From Chamaecyparis obtusa (Eukaryota; Streptophyta; Pinopsida; Cupressales; Cupressaceae), in assembly GCA_027943335.1 (NCBI GenBank), contig BSBK01001535.1, positions 240,001-304,000 of the forward strand: a stretch of 64,000 bases of DNA, in the 5' to 3' direction. A program made the position numbers and the translations under genes. The notes under the pieces are model-generated. The model was not told where the DNA came from. It ran no database searches and saw only the letters and a list, made by a program, of their open reading frames with translations. Numbering within the stretch: the stretch's first letter is position 1; each line of letters starts with the position of its first letter. Positions 1 to 12,629 of this stretch are shown piece by piece.

Positions 1-122
1 AAGATAAAGAGTTAGGAATTGTGATGTACTCATGATGAGCAAATGGATTGTGTAATCACTTTGATCAACTTTAGATATTCCTTGGTATATTATGCTGATA
101 TGAATCTCTCATTTTTGTCAAA
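1..122. other. Left edge, no gene; possible intron end
   Basis: No coding signal is seen. The stretch ends in a T-rich run followed by ACAG at 122-125, directly before the open frame of the PMD pseudogene, so it could be the 3' end of an intron of that gene. This is a guess from sequence alone. Confidence 0.25.
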
Positions 123-1837
123 CAGGCTGATGATCCTATATTATATGTCCATTCAGTTCCATCCTGGGTTATTGACCTTGGGCAGACATTGACTGATGTT
201 GAGTTACGTGTGATAGAGTTATGTGGTCTGAGCTTTCTTCTTGATCTTCCCCGGTTCCAACTGAACCATGGCTTGATGACAGTTGTGGCAGAGCATTGGC
301 ACTCTGACCACAATACTTTCCATCTCCCTCATGGTGAGATGACGATTACTCCTGAGGACGTATATCATTTGTTACAGATTCCTTGTTGGAGAGAGCTTGT
401 ATATTATGATTCTGTGTATGATTCGACTGTCTGCCAGCGAGTGTTCAGAGACAACTATATTGATGATGATATGATCACCTAGCCACAGTTTGCTGCATTC
501 CCTGTATTACCAGCAGTTCTTGGTGCCTTGATTGGTGGACTACTTCTTCCAGATCATCGAGGTCATGGCTTCTCTATGGGTTGGGGCAGGATTTTGGAGG
601 ATCTACTAGCACATCCACGGTGTTTTGATTGGGGTTCTTGTGTGCTAGCCTAGCTATATCACAATCTTCATGAGGTTGTGTACAGAGCGAGTTCTTCATT
701 ATCTGCTGGTGCTATCATTCTACATTTATGGATTTGGGAGCATCTTCCCATTACTAGGCCTATTTCTGATAGGAGATGACCTCACGGATATCCTTATGCT
801 TATCTGTATACTGGGATGGTGATTCAGCATCATTTGGGTGACTTGGATTATTGGAGACATTAGGTAGATGATTTAGATGTTGTGACATGGCGCCCTTATC
901 TTGGTTGCAAGGGTTGGTGGGAGGATGATGACGAGTTACCATATATGTTCTGTCCACGTTGGGCAGGTTAGATACTGTTATTGAGCGATTCTATTTTGGT
1001 CGGGTCTCCAGACAGTATGGTAGGATTCAGGAGATGCCTTTGGGCAATGCCTTATATGCTCAAGTACATGCCGAGAGATCTCTATGGGGTCCATGTATTG
1101 GTTATCAATTTTTTGTGAGTCAGATTGCTGGGATGCCTTTCTGTAGATGAGAGATGTTACCAGGGGTAGCTGACACTGGGATGTCCCATGAGTATCGAGA
1201 CTGGTGGTCTCGAAATAGGTTTATTCATTTCACAGATCCAGCAGAGCCTATGCTTGCTCGTCGTGGTGGTGATGGTGATGATGGGCATGGAGGTGGTAGA
1301 CATCAGAGATGTCAAGGTCGTAGAGGTCCTTGAGGTGCAGCAGGTAGAGGCCATGTGAGAGATGTACATATTCGAGATAGGGCTAGAGATAGACAGGTAG
1401 ATGCAGTTCTTATAGCTCATCCTCGAGCTAGAGTGAGATAGGATCGAGTACATCACCAGCAGAGAGCACAGAGACAGGCTCATGTTGATGATGCTCGACA
1501 AATTCCAGGAGGTTTGGATCCTTTAGTATAGTTACAAAGAGTGGCCTTGGCACAGTAGGATGATGGTGCTCCTCAGGTTCCAACATAGCAGATGCCTCCA
1601 GCAGGTTAGCTACCACAGGATCAGGGACAGGGTTCACAGGATGCAGTAGTATGAGAGGTACAGTCTATGAGGGCAGAGATATCCACTATTATGGGCCAAT
1701 TAGATCAGGTTGCCACCTTGATGCAATAGTTCTTATCGACAGTCATTGGGCAAAGACAAGATGGAGCGAGCACTTCTTAGGCTCCTCCCTCACAGGATGG
1801 TAGAGGTCTAGATGGTTCTGGTGCTACAGGGTCATGA
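123..1837 (+). pseudogene. Plant mobile domain (PMD, aminotransferase-like) pseudogene
   Basis: Translation of 123-960 in one frame and 959-1837 in a second frame gives a recognisable plant mobile domain protein (the MAIN/MAIL-type, PP7-long-form-type domain). Visible family landmarks are the FHLPHGEMTITPEDVYHLL block near 320-380, LHLWIWEHLPITRP near 723-765, the TWRPYLG block near 885, RVSRQYGRIQEMP near 1000-1040, and YRDWWSRNRF near 1193-1222. A Gly/Arg/Gln-rich tail follows. It is dead: in-frame stops at about 480, 651, 777 and 1148 plus several in the tail, and a frameshift near 960. Most stops are TAG or TGA at sites where Gln, Trp or Arg fits the family. PMD genes are often carried by plant transposable elements. 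Here it lies downstream of, and antisense to, the pol genes of a Tat-type retrotransposon whose 3' LTR is not seen, so it may be an antisense extra ORF of that element. The family call is from remembered motifs. Confidence 0.82.
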
Positions 1838-3408
1838 TTTGATTATTGACAAATTGATCTTGCATTGATGTCCTCTTGTTGTACATTTCCTATTTTTGAT
1901 TGATCGAAACTTGTGATGTACCACTTTTATGAGATTATATCTTGATGTACTTGATGTACTGGATCCATTGATGAACACATTTTTTATGATATATGATGAT
2001 CTATTCCTTCGGTCTTATTGATGAGTTGATGTTATGACATTATCTTTTGATGCAGCTATATGATGTTTAGGATGCACTTATTTGTGATGATGTGATGGAT
2101 GCAACATATCTTATGTTTATGATATAGATAGATGAATGCAATAATGTATGGATGCTTATGAGATATTTTCTATTGTTGTTCATGTATGGATGCAAAAATT
2201 ATTTTTATGACCAAATGGATGATTCTATGTTTTCTTTCATTTTTCTAATGTATGCAATGTCTATCTTTAATTACATGAATGAAAATGATGTATGAAGAAT
2301 GATTTCTTTTTCTATTTTCTCCCTTTGAATTTAATGAATAATGATTAATGATTAATGATATGCAAAAGATAATCTCATTTTCGTTGTTTGGAATAACAGA
2401 TCATGATGTTTTATTCAAAACCCCTCCTATTGTATTGTCCCCCTTGCAATTTAAACTAAGAAAAGCTAACAAAACACAATGCACTTAATCTAACATGGAT
2501 GCCGCTAACTGTCATTATTCAAGATTTGGAGCTTATTTTCATCATTGAGCATTTTTGGAATCCTGTTGCTAGTACAATCATCACTAGTTCAACTATGACG
2601 ATATGAATACTTTTTGCCGCTTTGTTTGCTTTCCCATCGGTCTCTTTGGTACGCCTATCACTGATTGAAGCCAATCATGAGAGGGAAAATACCGATTTTG
2701 TCGAATTCTATGTTGCAAGTGGATGTTGGTATTATGATATGGAAGATCAAAATAGCCAAGAGATATATTTGCATAAACAAGCAGAAATCTTTATTTTATT
2801 CTATGTACAAGTCCTTAATGATTCTTTGATGATCACGTCTTTAGACAATTTACATGGTTTAAAATGTTGATTTTAAGACAGTCAGGCAAAAATCAAGAAA
2901 ATATCATCCTTTCATCATAGCTCATCTAGTCTAAAACTTTCATCGATTTGCTAGAAAAAGATAATTTCATCAATTATTTCAACACTTAGAAAAAAATTTG
3001 TCATGTTTTTCAAATCCATAGTTCAAGTATAGTTCCATCCATTTCATTTTTTTTAATCTTGATAAAGATAAAGTCATTTTTGAAGTTCCTGGATCAAATT
3101 CTTCATTTTAGGCTCAAATTGAATTAGGATGTAGATTTGATTAAGTGTTCCTCTTTCGAGTATGATGAATTGATTCTTTGATTGAATAAAGCTTGTTGAT
3201 GAATCCTTCCTCCTTTTGTGTAGATTGCCCCCAGTTTGATATTCGTTTCATTTGTGGGACTTAGGACAATTTTTCGATTAGGTGACCCAAAAATCTTGAG
3301 GTACTTGCAAATGCAACTGTGGGGTTTTATTATGATATATACAAATGCTAGCGAATGCAATATTTACAAGGTAACCTGCTAAGTATGCAACTGACTTGGA
3401 CTTTCAAT
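1838..3408. other. No gene; possible retrotransposon 3' region
   Basis: About 1.6 kb with no supported coding region. The longest open frame (2622-2870, 82 codons) resembles nothing I know and has no codon-level support. TGATG-rich low-complexity sequence fills 1900-2350. I compared this stretch by eye with the LTR at 13241-14143 and saw no second copy, so the 3' end of the Tat element is probably left of the window. Confidence 0.5.
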
Positions 3409-3624
3409 GGCGCCTATTTACCAGGTTTTCACCGATTGAATGGATCAAGCTCTTTTTTCTATTTTTAAAGCTTTTTCTCTTTTTTTTGCTACCAAGGTGC
3501 CTATTTGTTAGGTTTTCACCAAGGCACTTTCTTCTTCTTCTTCTTCTTTTATTTTTTTGTATTTTTTCAATTTTTTTGTTTTTTTCATATTATCAAGGCG
3601 CCTATTTGCTAGGTTTTCACCAAG
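3409..3624 (+). repeat. Three spaced copies of a 25-bp motif
   Basis: The motif (G)GCGCCTATTTGCTAGG followed by TTTTCACCAAG occurs at 3409-3433, 3495-3523 and 3595-3624, spaced 86 and 100 bp. T-rich and TTC-repeat sequence lies between the copies (3529-3590). The copies lie just 3' of the pol stop codon of the minus-strand Tat element, in its probable 3' untranslated region. Function is unknown. Confidence 0.7.
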
Positions 3625-3818
3625 ACAACATCTGTTTTTGAATATTTTTAACTTTCTCCATGCTCAATTTTCCACTATTTTTTATCTTTTGTGCTTTTCA
3701 AATGTTTTTGATATTTTCAACTTTTCCAATGTTTTTGGGATTTTCAAGATCTCTATTGAACTATGTACAATAAATATGATGCTCTCCATCTGATACTCTT
3801 TATACCCTTTCGTCTACC

Positions 3819-4880
3819 TCATGTATAGAACCTTTTAAGATGTATGCTATTTATAGGCTCCTGAAGCTCTTCACCATCACAATCTGATAACTTGTATGTG
3901 CCAGTTCCAAAATCTTCAACAATGAGAAATGGTCCTAATCAGTTGGCTTCCCACTTTCCTTTCTTCTCCCTTTCTGCTTGGTTCTTGGGATTTTCTCTTA
4001 ACACTAGATCACCTATTTGGAATGTCCTTGGCTTGACATGTTTATTGTAAGATCTTGACATTCTATTCTAATACACCTTTAAGTGATCAAAGGCTTCTTT
4101 CTGTTTTTCATCCAATAGTTCTAGTTCTTGTAGTCTAGCAACCCTATAGTCCTCTTCATTGATCAAACCATGCATAGATATCCTTAATGATGGAAGTTCT
4201 ACCTCTAAAGGCAATACTACTTCTGTTCCAAAAACTAAGGAGAAGGGTGTAGCCCCTGTTGGCGTCCTTATGCTTGTTCTATAAGCCCACAAGGTCGGGT
4301 TTATCTTGATATGCCAATCCCTACCAGAATTATCCACCGTTCTCTTCAAGATTTTCAATATGTTTTTGTTTGTTACTTCAGCTTGTCCATTACCTTGAGG
4401 ATAATAGATTGAAGATGAATGATGTATCATGTGGAATTTGGTACACAACTCCGTTATATCTTTGTTCTTGAAATGTCTTGCATTATCCGTTATGATGGCA
4501 TGAGGTACACCATATCTACAAATTATATGATTTAGAATAAACAAGGATATCTGTTTGCCTGTTGAAGTTGATAAGGGTACAGCTTCCACCCACTTCGTGA
4601 AATATTCTGTCATTGTTATGATGAATTTATGCCCATTTGAAGATGGAGGATGTATCATTCCTATTAGATCTAGACCCCACTGGTAGAATGGCCAAGGTGT
4701 GGTCATTGGATGAAGTTCTTGCACTAGCACATGTATCAAATTTCCATGAAATTGACATTTCTTACAAGTCTTTGCAAAGTTACAAGAATCTTTTTCCATG
4801 GTAGGCCAAAAATATCCTATCCTAAGAAGTTTCTTAGCTAAAGACAATCTGTTTGAATGTCATCCACAAATTCCTTCAAG
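3819..4880 (-). pseudogene. pol: Integrase of the Tat element
   Basis: This is the retroviral-type integrase that inserts the element's cDNA. Running from 4880 down to 3819, the zinc-binding region survives in part (KTCKKCQFHG, two cysteines, near 4750). The catalytic core shows all three acidic residues: GLDLIG, ITDNARHF and GNGQAEVTN. The C-terminal part (VKPRTFQIGDLVLRENP, then KGKWEAN, LGPF and LKRFYT) can be read after a TAG at 4065-4067 where Gln is expected, and a TGA replaces the Trp codon before LGPF. A TGA also breaks the zinc-finger region near 4855. The reading frame differs from that of the upstream RNase H, so a frameshift lies between about 4850 and 5150. The stop codon at 3819-3821 is the natural end of pol. 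Confidence 0.88.
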
Positions 4881-5149
4881 AATTTCTTGTAAGGCTAAGT
4901 TTGATTCTTCCTCTTCTAAACACCTAAGGAGCATTCCGTCAAGACTTTTGCAATACAATGTTTCGGAAATTATAGTGTACTTGGAGGCTTGTCTAATGAA
5001 ACTCTTCTTTTGGTTTCATGTTTGGTTGATAGGAAGGGTTTGGTCTTTCAAATAGGTATAAATTGGTCCATACCAAGGTGATTCGGTTGTAGTAAGTAGG
5101 CAAATGGTATAAGGATGGGTTGGATCATACGTGGGTTAAGTTGCTTCTT

Positions 5150-6958
5150 CTACCAAGAACTCATATCGAGCACTTTGATCAGACATCTGTAAAAGTGAGG
5201 CCAAAGTTTCCATAGCATCCACTGCTTTACTCTTTTCCCTCGGCACTGTTCAAATGTGATGATAATGAAATACTTTTTGAGGTTATCCACCATTGTTTTG
5301 TAAGGTACCAATTTTTCATCTTTAGTATTATATTCTTCATTCACTTGATTTATGACTAATTGTGAATCTCCATATAGCTTTAATTCGGTTACTTTCCATT
5401 CTAAGGCCAGCTTGATTCCAATAACCAAGGCTTCATATTCTGCTATATTATTTGTACATGGAAATAGAAATTTGTATGACTTAGGTATAGTAGATCCTTA
5501 AGGCGTGATTAGAAGTATGCCTGCTCCTGATCCATGGTGAGTGTAAGAACCATCAAAGTAAAGCTGCCATGTTTTTGCCTCAACCTTCACAATCTTTGAA
5601 TCTGGGAATTCAACTTGTATAGGATGATCATCATGAAGTGGTGCATCTGCTAATTGGTCTACTATGACTTGCCCTTTAATTGCTTTTCTGTCAACATATT
5701 CTATATCAAATTCGCTTTGGATCATCACCAACTTTGCTAACCTTCCATTTAATGCAGTTTTACTTAGTAGATATTTCAAAGGGTCAATTTTAGCAATGAG
5801 CCTTATTTTATGGGCTAACATATAATGGCGTAATTTTTGTGAAGCAAAAACTATGGCCAAGCATGCTCTTTCCATGAAAGTATAATTCAGCTCATATTTG
5901 ACTAAGGTTCTACTAATGTAGTAGATTGCCTTTTCTTTTCCATTCTCATCCTCTTGTGCTAGGAGTATCCCCAATGAATTCTCTGTTGCTAAAATATACA
6001 AGATTAAAGGTTTGCCTCTAATAGGCGGCATCAATATTGATGGATTCATAAGGTACTTCTTTATTAGATTAAAATCCTCTTCACACTTGGTATCCCATTT
6101 GAATATAGTGTCTTTATGCAATAGTTGATTAAAATTGTGGCACTTTTCTACCAATTGAGAGATGAATCTCCTAATGGATTGTATTCTTCCTTGTAGGGAT
6201 CTCATTTGACTAACTATTTTGGGTGCTTCCATTTCCATTATGGCCTTTACTTTAGTAGGATCAACCTCTATTCCTTTAGCGGATACAATGTAACCTAGAA
6301 GTTTGCCGGATTGGACTCCAAAAGCACACTTCTTTGGGTTAAGTCTTACTTTGAATTCCTCTAGTCTTTCAAAAATCTTTGCCAATATGGGAAGATGTTA
6401 TTTCCTTGAATGTGACTCAGCTAGAATGTCATCAACATAATCTTCCATGAATTTATGCATCATGTCATGGAATATAGTAGTCATTGCTCTTTGATAGGTT
6501 GCTCCGGCATTTTTCAAGCCAAAAGGCATGACATTCCAACAAAATGTACCCCATGCACATGTAAAAGCAGTTTTATCTTGATCTTCGGGGGCTATCTTGA
6601 TCTAATTATAACCACTAAATCCATCCATGAGTGAAAACATGGAATGTCCTACTATTAAGTCTACAATAGCATCAATGCTTGGTAATGGGAAGTCATCTTT
6701 AGGACATGCTAAATTTAAGTCTCTAAAATCCGTGCAGATTCTTATAGACTTATCCGCTTTTGATACCGGCATTATGTTGGATATCCATTGTGCATAATCA
6801 ATGGATCTTATGAATCCAACCTTCAATAGCTTCTCTAACTCTACTTTGACAAGTAGGGCTATATGCGGGTGCATTTTCCTTAGTTTTTGTTTGACTGGTT
6901 TAGCTCCTTCCTTTATATTGAGATGATGCATTACCAAGTTCGGGTCCAAACCCGGCAT
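5150..6958 (-). pseudogene. pol: Reverse transcriptase with two RNase H domains
   Basis: This is the cDNA-synthesis part of the Tat polyprotein. RT starts near 6958; ICTDFRDLNLACPKDDFPLP is followed by the SLMDGFSGYN block, and the polymerase motif YVDDIL sits at 6428-6439. The gypsy RNase H follows (YYISRTLVKYELNYTFMERA, near 5930). A second, archaeal-type RNase H begins at FDGSYTHHGSGAG (near 5550) and continues with EALVIGIKLALEW and LYGDSQLVINQ (near 5370). Stops are at 6602-6604 (TAG where the family has Gln), near 6398 and near 5499. All parts lie in one frame, so these are point changes. The second RNase H is the diagnostic trait of the Tat group. Confidence 0.9.
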
Positions 6959-7090
6959 ATCATCATAAGACCAAGCAAAGTTGACTTGGTTTTCTTTGAA
7001 GAACTCAATGAATTTTGTTCTTTCTTCACTTGATAGGGATGATGCTAAGTGAATAATCTTAGGCTCTATATCTGATCCAATGTTTATCTT

Positions 7091-9409
7091 TTATGTTGGC
7101 TCGATTAGAATTGGAGACCTTTCTTCATAGTGGTCTAGTAGAACATCCAAACTCCCTTCCAAAGGTGCCTCAGTTGGGTTTTCACCTTTAGAAACATCCT
7201 TTATTTCTTTTTTTCTTTGTTTTGAATCTAATGTTGCCACAAAGTGGTTTTCAACACTCGATTCTTTTCCTTTTCTATTTTTTTTATTTTTTTCATTTTT
7301 TCTCAGATTAAGAGTTTGGATGCTCCCTTTGATCATTTCTTCTTGATAGTCCTTGGTAGCAGAAGATTCAACCGTGTTGAGGTATTGGGATAGCGTGTTG
7401 TCATTCAAGAAAGTTGGTAAGGTATTGGGTTCAATGGCATCCCATTCAATTAGGTCTGGCCGAATGAGAATTAGTGGGTCAACACTTGGATTTGTCTCAA
7501 CAGGGCTTAAAGTGTTTATCGCATTATTGGAAGGTTCATACATTGTATCATCAAAATCTCAGACATGGACTTCCTCTAAGTGTTCTAAAGAAGAAGGATC
7601 AAACTCCTCCTCACTAGACTCCACTATGGTTTCCGTTGGATAAAAATCATGCAGATTAAATCTAGCGTTTGATTCTTCCATAGTAGGTCTCCATGATGGA
7701 ACATGCGGCTCACCTACCCATTGATTTATTTCAATCTCTATACTTGGTACATCATTTTGAACCTCTTGACTAGAACTAGATGCTTGATTTAAAGTGGATT
7801 CAGCCATTAGTCCTTTGTTTTTGGTGGATGCATATGTATGAATAACATCAATGCCTTTGTCATGGCATGACTCATCTAATAGAGTCTCCCATTCCCATTC
7901 ATTAGAATCCTCATCATTATGAGATTCTAATTGGAGTATTTGATCATAGACTTTGGGATAATGCTTTTGTGTATATCCTTCTTCAAGATATCCTAAACCT
8001 GTCTCTTGCTTGGAATCTCATCATGTGGACTCTGGGGGTTCAATTAGCCCTTCATTCCTTGTACCTAAAGGTCCTTGACCTTTATAACCCACTTTTTGCA
8101 TGATTGCAAACCCTTTGCCATATTGATGTGTAGGGATGATTGGATCTTGAATGTGTTTAACATGGGCACTTGATTCTTCATCTTTATATAGCCAATTTAG
8201 AATTTCATTGTCTTCTTCATTCATGGTGGATGATGTGCTTGCTCTCACAAAGTTATCATTATACCTATGAGGTAGTTTCGAAGGTTTTCCAAAGGATTTT
8301 GGTGATAAGGGTAGATCCATCATTGATAAGGAGTATTCACCTACTCCTTGTTTGATTTTGCATTGTTGATCAAAGTTTTTCATCATTTTATCCATCTTTT
8401 GGTAGTGTGCTTCTTTGGTGAACACTTGGACAGCCTTTTGTGATAAGGAGTCTTCTTTTGCTTTTTGGGTTTCTTGAAGATATCTTGTGACAGCCTTGGT
8501 AGATTCTTCTTTCTCTTCTTCATTAAAAATGTTATTCTCATTAACCTTCTCTTTTCCTTTAGTCGATGTAGATTGGTTAATGAGTTTTGGAGTTTCTTGA
8601 ACAACAATTTCTTCTTCCATCTTTTCTTTTCCTTTCCATAAAGGAATATCCTTGAAACTTTGACCTTGTTTCATTTGATTTGATGTAGACCCTTTAGCAT
8701 TATGTGGAACCAATGAGTCATTGATAGGTTTGACATTATTACAATACTGGAAGGGATTGAGGTCTCCACTTACCATTATCTCTTGCCCTTGATATGGAAA
8801 TTTAAGACATTGATGGTAAGTTGAAGGAACAGCCTGCATTTTGTGGATCCATGGCCTTCCTAACAAAATGTTATAAGTCAATTTGAGGTCCAATACTTGG
8901 CATATGGTTTCTTTTTGTATAGGACCAACTCTTATGGGCAAAACTATGACTCCTCTCAACGCTCTTTCTTCATCATCGTAGGCTTTTATGGTTTTCTTTT
9001 TCTTTGGGTCAATAGCCTCCTCAAAAAATCCTAAGGCTTTTACCAAGCTAAGGGTACAAATATTTAAACTAGCACCTCTGTCTATAAGGACTCTTTTCAC
9101 CCTATGCTTATGGATCAACACTTCTATGTGTAAGGGCAGATTTTGAGGATGATTAAGAGACATATCATCTTGCTCAGAGAATGATAGGCAATGAGGTGCA
9201 ATTAGATGCCCCACCATGTTTTGGAATTTGTCTACCTCCAAATTTAGAGGCACATTTGTTTCCAACAAGGCTTTTTCCAAAATATCCTTATGGATTGGTG
9301 ATAGTTTGAGTAGCTCAAGAATAGAGATTTGAGCGGGAGTCCTTTGCAATTGGTCAACCAAGTTATATTGTTTCGATGATGATGTGGAAGCTTGGTTTGG
9401 TATCACCAC
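7091..9409 (-). pseudogene. pol: Aspartic protease, G-patch and linker of the Tat element
   Basis: Residues about 100-210 of the 462-codon stretch 9409-8021 form a retropepsin-like domain with the active-site segment VLIDRGASLNICTL. The usual neighbour of the Asp (Asn or Ser/Thr) is Arg here. The typical YNILLGRPWIHKM segment follows. Near the C-terminus (8040-8110) a G-patch is visible (YGKGFAIMQKVGYKGQGPLG), a module common in plant gypsy proteases and implicated in nucleic-acid binding. The linker 7807-7091 is acidic and Lys/Glu-rich with no domain I recognise. It is cut by stops near 8018, 7558 and 7090 but stays in the gag frame. Protease processes the gag-pol polyprotein. Confidence 0.82.
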
Positions 9410-9439
9410 TTTTGGAGCATTATTAGATATGACAATTTT

Positions 9440-11311
9440 TTATGCTTGCCCCCTAGTGACCACATTTGCTGATGTTTCTCTTGATTTACCTCTTATTACA
9501 ACCACATTTATGCTTTGATCTTCTTGACTTATGGTATTTATTGTGTTATCATAAGTATGGGCAAAGTTTACTTTCTCATTACCCTTTTTTTGACTTTGAG
9601 TCACATTGGATGCCTCACCCTTTTCATGATTCAAAAAGGGGTTTTTATAGGCCGTATGGTCCTCATTGTTTCGAGGTCCTTCAACTTGGATGATGTTGTT
9701 ATTAATCAAATCTTGTACTAAATTCTTCAATTTCATGCACTCGTTGGTTGGATGACCTCTTTTTCGATGGTATTCACAATGATGAGATGCATTCCACCAA
9801 TTAGGTTTGACTTCGGGTTCATAATTTGATATATCTGGTAGTGTGATAACTTGATTTGCCAACAAAGTTTTTAGTACATTCTCCAAAGGTTCACCCAAGG
9901 GAGTGAATTTCATTTTATTATAACTGGAGTTTGATTTTGATTTATCCCAAGTATTATTGTTGGAAGTATTTGAATTATTGTTGTTATAATTATTGGAATT
10001 ATATGGAGCTTTATTTGCTTGATTGACATTGTTTGAAGAATTCACTCCATCTGGTAGAATAAAAGGGGTAGACTTTAAGTTGTGTGACTCCACAACCCCA
10101 TCATTCACAAGATCTTTATTGTTACTTTTATTCCATGATTTTGATTTATCATTGTGATTGTTGGACCCTTGATTGAAATATTTAGGAACATAATTATTAT
10201 TGTTGTTGTTGTTGTTGTTGTTGTTAGATTTATTGTCTTTAAATAACTTAATCTCCCCTCTTTTGACCAAAACATCTTCAATCTTAACTCCATTTTCAAT
10301 AAGTTTGTCAAATGTTGGAGGACATTGAAGTTGTAATTGATAGTTCATTTTCGTGGTCAAGTTATTGGTGAAAATCTCCATTTTCTCTTTCTCGGGAATA
10401 GTTCGTGGATACCTTGCGAAAACAATCCTCCAACTTTGTAAGAATCCTAAGAAGGACTCTACCTCTTTTTGCTTGGTGTGACATAACTTGAGCATCATGA
10501 TCTCATGCTCAATGTTGTAAGAGTAATGGGTTATAAACTTTGAGGCCAACTCCTCAAAAGTCTTGATTCCTTGGGGTAGTTTTGAAAACCACTCGATTGC
10601 GGGTCCTCCTAAGCTTCTAGGAAAGAGTCTCATTAGGTATGTATTGTTATGCATGAACTCTATACTTAGGGCACAAAATTCCCTTAAGTGATCCTGTGGG
10701 TCTGTTTTACCCATGTATTTGTCATATTTAGGAAAAACAGTGTTGAAGGGAAATGACACCATAACTAGGCTTTTGTCGAATGGAAAAGGACACAAAGCTT
10801 CAATTGAGAAGGTTTTAGGTTCAGCCGCCTTCTTTAGGGTATCTATTTGGTCTTGGAAGGCCTTGATTTGCTTAGTCATAGTGCTCATTGGATCCTCTGG
10901 CTGCTAGTTTTGCTTAAGCTGGTCTATATCAAAGTCATGAGGAAGCTTTACTCCCTTATGTGCTAGGTTTAGGAAAAAGTTCTCCCTATCCCTATCTATT
11001 AGTTTCTCCATAACTTCTAAGAAGTCTAGAGCTTGGGCAGCCTTTTCAACTCTTTCTTCAAGTGTACCCATTGGATTTTGGTTGGTGTTATTGATATTTC
11101 CTTGTTGAAAATTATGTGATGCTGAATTTCTATCCAAGTTGTCAAGGTTTTGTTCAAATAGGTTTGGAAAAAGGTCCTCTTGGTTGTGACCTTGGAATGC
11201 ACTTTGGTACTCAATTTCATCTTCTTTTCTTTCCACAAGAATGCTATCGCCTTGTAAGGATACTCTATATGCTTGGGATCGCGTGGAAACTGACATCCAA
11301 CAATGGTTCAT
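9440..11311 (-). pseudogene. gag: Gag capsid/nucleocapsid of the Tat element
   Basis: The frame opens at 11311 and runs to 9440 with one in-frame TAG at about 10906. A retrotransposon gag domain is visible near 10650-10400 (GGPAIEWFSKLPQGIKTFEE). A zinc-knuckle-like CEYHRKRGHPTNEC lies near 9770. A poly-Asn run of about 11 residues, encoded by a TTG-repeat at 10198-10225 on the plus strand, and further Asn-rich segments separate the two domains. The TAA at about 9437 sits between gag and protease in the same frame. Gag forms the virus-like particle that packages the element RNA. The start codon at 11311 is the first ATG of the frame and is not proven. Confidence 0.88.
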
Positions 11312-11335
11312 TTTTGGAATAATCCTTGATATTTA

Positions 11336-12629
11336 GAGTTGTTGATTTTATTATTGAAGAGATTTACAAGATAAGATGATTTTCAATGGATATCTCTCAC
11401 TTGTTTATGTATTTGCAAACACAACAACCACACATTCACTTGTCTCTTTTACCCTTTTAAACACAAATGTTTGATGTATAGAATGTTATCACGAGTTTTT
11501 CACAAGAAAGCACTTCAAGCACCTACCTTAGCACAATTTGGTTCATAAACATTGCTCTACAAGGTGGTCTTTGCTACTTTATCAAGGTCTTAGTAAGTAT
11601 TCCATTCAAATAGATTTCAATCTCTCATCCCCAAAGGAGGCTTCCCACATGCACCAAGGTACAATTTTGCGCAATCCGTGAGGACTACTAGAGGAAGTTT
11701 GAGAAATTAAGATCTATTTGTCATGAACCCCATTAAGGATACATGTGTTTCATTTTATAGTGGGTTGGATTCTCACGGTGAAAGAAAGTGTATCCCACTT
11801 TGGGTTTTCCCTCTCACTAGCCTCGTTAAGGTAAATTCAGGAGGCGAGCACACTAGATTTCTAGCATGTTCATTGAAAAGCAAGAAATGAACTTAGTAGG
11901 AAAAGTTTGGGAGTTTGATCCACTCAAAGAGTGAAGAGCATATCCCTATTGTCTTCCTTTGTTCCACCCAATCAAAAACACATTTGTTCTTTTTCAATCC
12001 CTTGACAAGGGGATTCTTATAATTGAAGTGTGAAAGGCATTTCCTACTTTATCCACAGCTTATATCAAGTGAAATGTCACAATCTAAGCAAATGCAAGCT
12101 TGAATAGATGAATACCTTGTTCGTAGCTAGCATAAAGCTAGGGGCATTTTTTAGAGTATATTTTTTTTTGCAATTTTTCAACTCACCTTAGGCATAGCTC
12201 CATCCAATGTGCTTAAACTCCATCAAGTTAGTCAACACCACCAAACAAAGTGAGGGGAAACCACAATAGAATTGACAAAACAAAGATTTATGTAAAGAAC
12301 TTTGATCACTTTTAATTGTAAATCTTCAAAAAGAATTTAAGGACTAAAGATCCAATTAAGAGACACAAATTTTCTTTTATAAGCATCAATTATATCAAGG
12401 TATTGCTAATATACCTGACTATCTTCATCTTATGTTTGCTCAAGGACAGCTTTGATATGTGCTTGATTCTCCTTCTTTATCCTTTTTGCAATTATCTTTT
12501 CCTCTTGATTGTATCTGGATTCTGGTCTCTGTACCTTCGGATGTCTGGGCATTTCCTGTCAAAACACAGAAATAGATAATTAGAAATCTGAATTTATCAA
12601 TCTACTAACAAATTAAGACAAAAATCTTT
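11336..12629 (-). other. 5' leader of the Tat element, non-coding
   Basis: This stretch lies between the gag start and the 21-bp repeat array. No supported ORF, tRNA or other structured element is seen. Long 5' leaders are normal for Tat/Ogre-type elements. Confidence 0.55.

Noticed and set aside
1838..3400. A 3' LTR of the Tat element
   Set aside because: By eye no stretch here matches the body or ends of the LTR at 13241-14143.
3557..3793. Phe-rich open frames near 3396-3793
   Set aside because: They translate T-rich low-complexity DNA around the 25-bp motifs.
10105..10311. Thr/Ile-rich frame overlapping gag
   Set aside because: It is a shadow of the poly-Asn-coding trinucleotide repeat in gag.
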